DNA of 51,867 nt from Deltaproteobacteria bacterium (lineage in GTDB: Bacteria > UBA10199 > JADFYH01). Shown piece after piece: positions 1 to 5,781 of the stretch. The notes under the pieces are model-generated. The model had not been told where the DNA came from and searched no databases. It was given only the letters and a program-made list of their open reading frames with translations. The stretch is from the NCBI GenBank assembly GCA_015233135.1, contig JADFYH010000020.1:1-51867 (forward strand), read 5' to 3'. Within the stretch, counting starts at the first letter, position 1. Every line of letters starts with the position of its first letter. A program made the position numbers and the translations under genes.

Positions 1-102
1 ATCATAGGCGAGGCTCCTTTCTTCTCCTTTTCAAACCAAGAAATCCTCGCCTTCTTTTTATCTCTAAGCAAAATTAAACTTTTCTTACTTTTTGCTCTTT
101 TT

Positions 103-125
103 TACCCCCAGTAATTAAATGCATC
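103..125 (+). repeat. 23-bp dispersed repeat, copy 1
   Basis: These 23 bases recur exactly, in reverse orientation, at 17948-17970 inside the 69-bp insertion that splits the PIN toxin gene. A weaker second block of similarity (AAGAAA then CTCGCCTT) lies upstream at about 39-53 here and at the matching side of the other copy, but the spacing between blocks differs by roughly 37 bp. Positions 7-13 and 45-51 are complementary and are followed by a T-rich stretch, so a terminator for a gene left of the window is possible but weak. Confidence 0.6.
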
Positions 126-210
126 CATATTCAAAATATCACGCAACTTTTTTGAAGAAGTATCGATAAGCCAACCAATGAGATTTTTTAACTCTTTCTG
201 AGGAGCCTCT

Positions 211-588
211 ATGAAGTTCAAAATCACCAAACTCTTACTGTTACTCACTCTAATGGCGAGCAGCAGCGCGGCTTGGGCAGGTATCGTTAACATTCAAGTG
301 ACTGGGTCTGATGATCCTGTAACACCCGGAACTTGTCAGAGCGATGCGATTAGAAGCGGTGGCAATGAGATGAATTGTCCTACTCTTCGTAGTGCAATCA
401 ATTACATTAATGACCCCACTCATTGTTTACGTGACCCCATCGCTGGCGCCAGTGCGGAATCATTAAGTTATGTCATTAATGTCCCCGATGGATCCATGAG
501 TTTGGGAATTCAAAATATTATAGCCGATCGCAATCATCCTAACGCCAGTCTGGATTTTGGAAGCAACAGCTCCACTCCTATTGGGTGA
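211..588 (+). CDS. N-terminal piece of the beta-helix protein (signal peptide)
   Basis: This piece is 125 codons long. Residues 1-23 form a Sec signal peptide: a basic start, a leucine-rich core and an AWA-type cleavage site. The TLRSAINYIND segment near residue 58 is the conserved entry motif of CSLREAI-type beta-helix proteins. The frame closes with TGA at 586-588, while the expected continuation (GDLDIGFTC) is in the next frame. Confidence 0.6.
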   Translation: MKFKITKLLLLLTLMASSSAAWAGIVNIQVTGSDDPVTPGTCQSDAIRSGGNEMNCPTLRSAINYINDPTHCLRDPIAGASAESLSYVINVPDGSMSLGIQNIIADRNHPNASLDFGSNSSTPIG

Positions 589-841
589 TTTGGACATTGG
601 TTTTACCTGCCATACCCCCACAACAGGAGATGCTCCTTTTGTAACCATTCAAGCACAGGGTCGCCTTACTATTAATGCCAGTTCTATTAATAATAATGGT
701 GATCCAGACCGGATTTTTGACATCCATTATGGCAAAATTCATTTCAAAAATATCACTATTTCCGGTGGAACTATTTGGGCACTTTCTAATGAGGCACGAG
801 GTTCCGACCATGCCGATGACTGTGCTAAAATGAAAACGTGA
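557..841 (+). CDS. Middle piece of the beta-helix protein
   Basis: This piece is 94 codons long and probably has no start of its own, since its meaningful sequence begins near GDLDIGFTC at about position 584. It holds beta-helix rungs (GRLTINASSINNNG, IHFKNITISGG) and closes at 839-841, overlapping the next frame. It is best read as part of the broken gene, not as an independent protein. Confidence 0.45.
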   Translation: MEATAPLLLGDLDIGFTCHTPTTGDAPFVTIQAQGRLTINASSINNNGDPDRIFDIHYGKIHFKNITISGGTIWALSNEARGSDHADDCAKMKT

Positions 842-2004
842 TGGGCGGCGGTTTGCTCATCCATCCCAATGCTGAAGTGGTTTTAGAAAATGTGGTAGTG
901 AGTGGCAATCACGTCACCTGCGGGGGCGGGGGCGGAATAGCAAATTTTGGAAAACTTGGTATTGTCAACAGCAGCATTGATAATAATTACACAGGCCCTG
1001 GCACCAGGGGATCTTACAGTCAGCCCATTCGTATTGCGACGCAAGCAGGGCCTGGCGCCACCCCCAGTTACAGTCGTTATGGAATTGCAAATGGGGGAGG
1101 CATTTACAATGCTGGCGAGTTGTATGCAGTCAATTCATCCATTACGAATAACCGATCTGGAAATAATGGGGGAGGCATATTTAATGAGGGTTCCGCGGCT
1201 TTGGCCTTTTTAAACAATGTTACCCTGCAAGGAAATGAAGCAGCGGGCATTGCAAAATTTATTGTGACTGACGCAGGATCAACGACTGAAAAATACAGAC
1301 CTCTGGGAGTGGGAGGGGCTGTCCTCAATACCAATGGGGCAGAGATTGTGATTCTTCACTCTACCATTTACCAAAACAAGGCCTATTACAACGCAGGCCT
1401 TTCCAACGGGGCGGTGCCTACTTTTGGATATCCGGTGGATAATCGAATGAGTGCTGGGGCTCTTTTTAAAATAGGAAATTCTATTGTAGCCGAAAATACC
1501 ATTGAATCTTTGAGTTTGGGGGGAACCTTAACCACACCCGCAGGCGGTGAGCCTGGTGTTGCTTTCCCCATAGCAGATACCACCAGCAATTGTTGGGCGA
1601 TGGATGGTGACAGCAATAAAATAAAATCCCTTCTCAATAATGTTTTTGACAACGAAGGACCTCCAGCTACTGGCAGGTCTACAAATGACTGCGCAAATGC
1701 CCTCTCTTATCCTTTTGGAGCAGGGGGTTCTAGCTTTGACTCTTTCAACACCACCGGAGGCACGCCTGTTGGCATTACCGGAGTCATGACTGACGAGGGC
1801 ACCTCGACCAGTTGTCGTTTAGATTCTGCAGCCGCGTCCCGCGCAAGAGATGCCTATCAAACCCCTGTTGCCCGACGCTGGCTTTCTTACGTTCCAGCAA
1901 CACCTTTTGATCAGAGGGGTTTTGTGCGAATAACAGGTGCACATGAAGCAGATCTCGGTGCGCGAGAAGAGGGTGCCAATGTTCCTTACCAACTCAGCAC
2001 GTAA
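838..2004 (+). CDS. Beta-helix core piece
   Basis: This piece is 388 codons long and rich in GGG and Asn ladder motifs (GGGGGIANFG, NGGGIYNAGE, NNGGGIFNEG), as in pectate-lyase-like parallel beta-helix proteins with polymorphic repeats. It ends with FDQRGFVRI and DLGARE, the usual C-terminal motif of choice-of-anchor Q proteins. The GTG at 838 is probably not a true start because the frame continues from the preceding piece after one base is restored. Confidence 0.6.
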   Translation: MMGGGLLIHPNAEVVLENVVVSGNHVTCGGGGGIANFGKLGIVNSSIDNNYTGPGTRGSYSQPIRIATQAGPGATPSYSRYGIANGGGIYNAGELYAVNSSITNNRSGNNGGGIFNEGSAALAFLNNVTLQGNEAAGIAKFIVTDAGSTTEKYRPLGVGGAVLNTNGAEIVILHSTIYQNKAYYNAGLSNGAVPTFGYPVDNRMSAGALFKIGNSIVAENTIESLSLGGTLTTPAGGEPGVAFPIADTTSNCWAMDGDSNKIKSLLNNVFDNEGPPATGRSTNDCANALSYPFGAGGSSFDSFNTTGGTPVGITGVMTDEGTSTSCRLDSAAASRARDAYQTPVARRWLSYVPATPFDQRGFVRITGAHEADLGAREEGANVPYQLST

Positions 2005-2018
2005 ACAGATCGATAAAC

Positions 2019-2459
2019 GTGACTGTTAATACAAGAACATTTGTGCGTAGAGCCTTTGATGCAATTACAGATACCATTGTTCATATTTTCAGTGGAGACA
2101 GCACGCCTCCTCCAGCAGGTGATGGTGGCAGTGGAACTGGAACCGATGGAACCCCAGTCCCTGCGGCTGGGACTGCAACTGCAACCCCTGCCCCTGCAGG
2201 AGGAGCAGAGATACCAAACAACATTCAGTCAAACACAAACGGTGCCCCCCCACCACCACCAGCACCACCACCATCACCATCAGCCACTCCGGGTGCTGGA
2301 AATGGATCTGGATCTGAAACTCCCCCAACAGGACCTGGTTCAGGCGGCAGTGGTGGCTGCTCACTCTCTCTGGTTTCCACCGCAGCAGATTACAGTCTAA
2401 CCGCTTGGCTGTTCTCTGGCTTGGCTCTGGGTTTGATGAGACGACAACGTAAAAAATAG
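2019..2459 (+). CDS. Linker and C-terminal sorting signal piece
   Basis: This piece is 146 codons long. After about 30 residues it becomes a Pro/Gly/Ser/Thr linker with a PPPPPAPPP run. The last 35 residues have a GGCSL motif, a hydrophobic stretch (AWLFSGLALGLM) and a basic tail (RRQRKK). This is the layout of protein-sorting tails such as MYXO-CTERM or GlyGly-CTERM, although the exact family cannot be named. The frame is open upstream of 2019, which supports joining it to the preceding piece. Confidence 0.55.
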   Translation: MTVNTRTFVRRAFDAITDTIVHIFSGDSTPPPAGDGGSGTGTDGTPVPAAGTATATPAPAGGAEIPNNIQSNTNGAPPPPPAPPPSPSATPGAGNGSGSETPPTGPGSGGSGGCSLSLVSTAADYSLTAWLFSGLALGLMRRQRKK

Positions 2460-2470
2460 TGTAATGGAAA

Positions 2471-3742
2471 TTAATCCAAAAGCTGCGCTAGTGCGTCTAG
2501 ATGCTCTTTCTCCTGTGAGGCCATTAAAGTAAGGCGCAAGCGCTCACTGCCCTTAGCAACCGTAGGATAGCGGATGGCACTGACCCAAAAGCCTTGCTCA
2601 AATAATTTTTGTGAAAGTTCGAGGGCCTTTTCGGAAGAACCCATGAGGATAGGAATAATGGGACTTGATATTTGTGAAGCGTGAAACGTGAGACGTGAGG
2701 CGTTTAAAACTTTAGAAAAATGATGAATATTCTCCCATAATTTTGCTCTCCGTTCGGGTTCTTGTTCCACAATTTCAATCGCTCTGAGCGAAGCCGCCAG
2801 CACGCCGGGTGGAAGTGAAGTCGTATAAATAAAAGATCGGGCCTTGTTGATGAGTAATTCAATCACGTCTGTTGCCGCAGCCACATAAGCGCCAAAGCTG
2901 CCTAAGGCCTTTCCGAAAGTACCCATTTGGATTAAATTTTCTTGAAGATAAGAAGGACGGCCATCTGGCCAAATAGCTTCCACCAAGCCTTTGCCATTTT
3001 TACCAAAAACTCCAGTGGCGTGGGCTTCGTCCACCATCAGGTAACAATCATATTTTTCAGCAAGAGCTGCAAGATCTTGAAGCGGGGCCAAATCGCCATC
3101 CATACTGAAGATGGAGTCGGTAACGATGAGGCGTTTCACCCTCCCCCCAGCCCCCTCCCCTCGAGGGAGGGGGGAATGATATTGTCCACCATCCGGAGAG
3201 GAAAGAGAATATTGCCCCCTCTCCCTTGAGGGGAGAGGGTCAGGGTGAGGGTGACAATTGGATTTCAACAACTCTCCCAAATGATTCATATCGTTGTGCC
3301 GATACACTTTCGTAGTCGCTTTCGATAAACGACACCCATCGATGATGGACGCATGATTCAATTCGTCCGAATAAATCTCATCTCCCTCCCGCAGCAGCGC
3401 AGTAATAATTCCCAGATTCGCTTGATAACCCGAATTAAAAACCAAAGCGGCTTCTGTATTTTTAAATTGGGCAATTTTTTCTTCGAGTTGTTGGTGCAGA
3501 CTCATAGATCCAGTAATGAGGCGAGAAGCGCCACTGCTGGTTCCAAACTGCTCGGTGGCCTGAATCGCGGCATCTTTGAGACGATGGTCATTCGCGAGAC
3601 CCAGATAATTATTGGAGGAGAAGTTGAGAAGTTTGCGGCCTTGAAATTCGACATAGGGGCCTATGTCGGAGGAGATGGTTTTGAGAGAGCGATATAAATT
3701 ATTGGATTGGAGTTCCTGAATCTCCTGAGAAATATTTAGCAT
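2471..3742 (-). CDS. bioF: 8-amino-7-oxononanoate synthase with a repeat-derived peptide insertion
   Basis: BioF is a PLP enzyme that condenses pimeloyl thioester with L-alanine in biotin synthesis. Visible features are the FSSNNYLGLA start region, VDEAHATGVFG (PLP-ring Asp and His) and the Schiff-base lysine in GTFGKALGS. The 423 residues exceed the usual 385-395. Residues about 163-203 are encoded by a GC-rich double palindrome (3135-3254) and contain PHPDPLPSRERG, a repeat-derived peptide; removing them restores normal length. Residues about 347-357 come from a GTGAAACGTGAGACGTG-type tandem tract. The gene lies downstream of bioB on the same strand. No strong ribosome site is seen before its ATG. 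Identity is secure; activity of the enlarged enzyme is inferred. Confidence 0.93.
   Translation of the reverse strand: MLNISQEIQELQSNNLYRSLKTISSDIGPYVEFQGRKLLNFSSNNYLGLANDHRLKDAAIQATEQFGTSSGASRLITGSMSLHQQLEEKIAQFKNTEAALVFNSGYQANLGIITALLREGDEIYSDELNHASIIDGCRLSKATTKVYRHNDMNHLGELLKSNCHPHPDPLPSRERGQYSLSSPDGGQYHSPLPRGEGAGGRVKRLIVTDSIFSMDGDLAPLQDLAALAEKYDCYLMVDEAHATGVFGKNGKGLVEAIWPDGRPSYLQENLIQMGTFGKALGSFGAYVAAATDVIELLINKARSFIYTTSLPPGVLAASLRAIEIVEQEPERRAKLWENIHHFSKVLNASRLTFHASQISSPIIPILMGSSEKALELSQKLFEQGFWVSAIRYPTVAKGSERLRLTLMASQEKEHLDALAQLLD
2675..2703. repeat. ACGTGA-type short tandem tract inside bioF
   Basis: This is a run of degenerate 7-8 bp units (GCGTGAA, ACGTGAG, ACGTGAGG) that codes for about ten residues near the BioF C-terminus. 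It reads in frame and looks like a low-complexity insertion. Confidence 0.5.
3135..3254. repeat. Composite palindromic repeat inserted in bioF
   Basis: There are two hairpins: 3151-3159 pairs with 3165-3173, and 3217-3225 pairs with 3231-3239. They are enclosed by outer arms TCACCCTC (3135-3142) and its complement near 3247-3254. The same CCCTCTCC-type hairpin recurs in hpnCD (24112-24134), hpnE (25961-25983) and between sdhA and sdhB (41408-41509). It stays in frame within bioF. Confidence 0.85.
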
Positions 3743-3751
3743 GGAAATGAG

Positions 3752-3871
3752 TTAAGCTATCTTTTTCATCTTGTAAGTTTTTTTATACGCAGGTGAATAT
3801 TTTTGGATTTGCTGCATCGCTTCCCGATCATAAACTTTTTCATCACATTTCTTACAGGACCAATATTCCAT
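3752..3871 (-). CDS. Possible 39-residue CxxC small protein
   Basis: A short ORF sits between bioB and bioF, with its stop 9 bp before the bioF start codon. It begins MEYWSCKKCDEKVYDRE and ends in a Lys-rich tail. One CxxC pair and high charge suggest a small metal-binding or regulatory peptide, but a full zinc ribbon needs a second pair, which is absent. No clear ribosome site precedes its ATG. It may be a real gene of the biotin unit or a decayed remnant. Confidence 0.35.
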   Translation of the reverse strand: MEYWSCKKCDEKVYDREAMQQIQKYSPAYKKTYKMKKIA

Positions 3872-3895
3872 ATAGGGAACTATATAAATTATCTA

Positions 3896-3980
3896 TCATC
3901 TCGATTGAAATGAGAGATCCAGTGGGTTTTTCAATTACATCCACTGGATCTCTCACTCCGCGATGCTCCGCTCGAGATGA
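3896..3980. repeat. Nested palindrome overlapping the bioB stop
   Basis: The inner arms are perfect over 14 bp (3912 onward GAGAGATCCAGTGG, and 3941-3954). The outer arms are TCATCTCGA (3896-3904) and TCGAGATGA (3972-3980). The bioB stop codon (3953-3955) falls inside, so the last residues of BioB come from the repeat. A related CGTCATCTC/GAGATGACG element lies at 15895-15924. Confidence 0.8.
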
Positions 3981-4999
3981 CAACCCTCGTTTATCACTAA
4001 ACCTTGAGCCCTTCGATGCGGCGCCACGGCCTTCAAACCCAAACGCGCCACTAAGACCCGATCGTCTTCCACATCCCGTCCACGCGTCGTCAGATAATTG
4101 CCCAGCATGGTCCCCGAAGCACCCGCTTCGAACATCTTGTCTTGATATTTCCTCAGATTCACTTCCCGCCCGCCGCAAACAATAAGATCTTTGCTGGGCA
4201 TGGCCAAGCGAAGCGCAGAAATAATTTTTAGACAATCGAGAGGTGTGAGTTCATTCACGCCCGCAAAAGGAGTTCCAGGGCGAGGATTTAGAAAATTGAT
4301 AGGAATAGAATGAGGATCAATCTCTTTGAGCTGCAGGATGAATTCCACGCGCTGTTCCAGACTTTCCCCCATCCCCATAATGCCGCCACAACAGGTTTCG
4401 AGACCCAATTCTTTGGCAACTTTTATGGTTTCGACTTCTTCTTCCCAGGTGTGGGATTGGACTACATTCGGGAAAAATGATTTTGCTGTTTCGATATTGT
4501 GATGCAGATGCTGCATGCCCGCTGCCTTGAGCCGCAGTAGATCCTCGCGCTTCATAAGACCCAGCGAGGCACAGCTTTCGAGTTTGGTCTGCTCTTTAAT
4601 TTTCGTGAGGGCATCCACCATAATATCCAGTTCCTGTTTTTTGTTCATGGCCCGGCCACTGGTGACGATGGAAAATTCGGTCCCTCCAAAACTTTCGGCC
4701 TCTTTGGCTTTTTCTAAGATTTGATCGGCCTTCATCAGAGGATAAAGGGGAGCCTGGGTCCCTTTAAAGCTCGCCGATTGAGAACAAAAATTACAGGTCT
4801 CCACGCAAGCACCCGATTTGGCATTCACGATGGAACAAAAACTCACCTCATTTCCAAAGGCAATTTTTCGAACTTCATTGGCCAGGGGTAAAATGATATT
4901 AAAATATTCTTCTTCAGTAGCAAAAATAATGGCCCGAACCTGATCTTCATCCGCCCCTTGGGGATAGAGATCAGCAGCCTGGATAGTTTTGGGAAACAT
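3953..4999 (-). CDS. bioB: Biotin synthase
   Basis: BioB is a radical-SAM enzyme that inserts sulfur into dethiobiotin in the last step of biotin synthesis. The [4Fe-4S]-SAM motif is CVETCNFC near residues 65-72. The family motifs LESCASLG, HNIETA, CCGGIMGMGE and NFLNPRPGTP follow, and the conserved arginine motif is CGGREVNLR. Length (348) is normal, with a repeat-derived tail (GCHLERSIAE) after the natural end. An AAGGAG ribosome site lies about 7 nt before the ATG. It heads a minus-strand unit with the possible small ORF and bioF. No BirA-like operator was recognised upstream. Confidence 0.96.
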   Translation of the reverse strand: MFPKTIQAADLYPQGADEDQVRAIIFATEEEYFNIILPLANEVRKIAFGNEVSFCSIVNAKSGACVETCNFCSQSASFKGTQAPLYPLMKADQILEKAKEAESFGGTEFSIVTSGRAMNKKQELDIMVDALTKIKEQTKLESCASLGLMKREDLLRLKAAGMQHLHHNIETAKSFFPNVVQSHTWEEEVETIKVAKELGLETCCGGIMGMGESLEQRVEFILQLKEIDPHSIPINFLNPRPGTPFAGVNELTPLDCLKIISALRLAMPSKDLIVCGGREVNLRKYQDKMFEAGASGTMLGNYLTTRGRDVEDDRVLVARLGLKAVAPHRRAQGLVINEGCHLERSIAE

Positions 5000-5106
5000 G
5001 GATTACTCCTTATAATACAGATCTCAACTTAAGGCCTTATTAGAACTTGCCAAGCTTTGACAATAAGAAATATAGAAATATTTAAGAGAAAATACATAAT
5101 AACGCA

Positions 5107-5134
5107 TTGAAAAAATCATTCAAAAATGTAATGC
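5107..5134 (+). promoter_or_regulatory. Candidate leaderless promoter of the mazE-like gene
   Basis: TTGAAA (5107-5112), a 16-bp spacer and TAATGC (5129-5134) lie 7 nt before the ATG at 5142, and no Shine-Dalgarno site is present. GCATT and AATGC flank the region as an inverted pair and could be an antitoxin operator. Confidence 0.45.
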
Positions 5135-5141
5135 TTTTTGT

Positions 5142-5372
5142 ATGGCAAAAACCAATCTACAAATTCGCCTTCCTGAAGAACTCGAAGAACAAATCAGAGA
5201 ATTTGCTCAGCAATCTAAATCGAGTTTCATTCGCGAGGCCATCCAAGAGAAATTAAAGCGAGAAAAAGATAAAAAACGGGAAGAGCAATGGATCAAAGCT
5301 CTTCGTAAAAATCCTGAAGATCCTCAGGAAGCAAAGGCCTGGATGGATATTGAAGCTTGGGGTGAGAAATGA
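5142..5372 (+). CDS. Ribbon-helix-helix antitoxin (MazE/CopG-like)
   Basis: This 76-residue protein has an N-terminal LQIRLPEELEEQIREFA segment and SSFIREAIQEKL, the beta strand plus two helices of ribbon-helix-helix DNA-binding proteins. The Lys/Glu-rich and acidic C-terminal half (residues about 45-76) would wrap the toxin. Its stop overlaps the toxin start by 4 bp (ATGA at 5369-5372), the usual antitoxin-first arrangement. It probably autoregulates the pair. The antitoxin role is inferred from fold and neighbour. Confidence 0.85.
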   Translation: MAKTNLQIRLPEELEEQIREFAQQSKSSFIREAIQEKLKREKDKKREEQWIKALRKNPEDPQEAKAWMDIEAWGEK

Positions 5373-5683
5373 AAAAAGGAGAAATTTGGGAAGCGGATTT
5401 AGGCGGAAAAGCAGGAAAAAGACCCGTGCTCGTTTTAACGCGATCCCAAATTATTCCCTATCTTTCTAAAATTGTGGTGGCAGAGATCACAACAAAAGGG
5501 AAGGGTTACCCTACACAGATTGACATCCATCTTTCAGCAAACTTAAAAAAACAATCTTTTGTTTCTTCAGAAGCACTACACACTATTCCAAAAGATTGTT
5601 TGCTTCGCTACTTAGGAGATCTTCCGGAAAATTTACTCAAACAGGTTAATGAAGCCATTGCTTTTGCACTGGATCTTTCTTGA
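5369..5683 (+). CDS. MazF/PemK-family mRNA interferase toxin
   Basis: This is a toxin of 104 residues. MKKGEIWEADLG, the conserved KRPVLVLTRSQ strand (RP...L.. motif of PemK proteins), the VVAEITTKGKGYPT segment and FVSSEALHTI fit the MazF fold, which cleaves single-stranded RNA. Cut specificity cannot be read from sequence. The gene is translationally coupled to the RHH antitoxin upstream. Length and motifs look intact, so the module is probably functional. Confidence 0.88.
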   Translation: MKKGEIWEADLGGKAGKRPVLVLTRSQIIPYLSKIVVAEITTKGKGYPTQIDIHLSANLKKQSFVSSEALHTIPKDCLLRYLGDLPENLLKQVNEAIAFALDLS

Positions 5684-5781
5684 TAATAGCTATGAAAAAC
5701 ACCTCCCCTCCCTTTCAAAAATTTCAGGCATCTGATTTTTCATAAAAAAGTGTAAGAGTTTAAAAAAACAAAGGGTAATTT

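Larger units (their letters stand above)
211..2459 (+). pseudogene. Frameshifted parallel beta-helix surface protein with C-terminal sorting signal
   Basis: Read through three frame changes, this region encodes one exported protein of about 750 residues. In order it has a signal peptide, a Cys-rich TLRSAI segment typical of right-handed parallel beta-helix (choice-of-anchor) proteins, Gly/Asn-rich helix repeats, an FDQRG...DLGARE end motif, a Pro/Gly/Ser linker, and a tripartite tail (GGCSL, hydrophobic segment, RRQRKK). Shift 1 is near 583-588 and is cured by removing one G from a GGG run. Shift 2 is at 827-836 and is cured by adding one A. Shift 3 is near 1998-2003 and also needs one added base. 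A GAGGAG ribosome site lies before the first ATG. I infer decay or local assembly errors; the pieces are listed separately. Confidence 0.7.

Noticed and set aside
7-60. Terminator at the window start
   Set aside because: The 7-bp arms have a 31-nt loop, which is weak, and the stretch overlaps the dispersed repeat.
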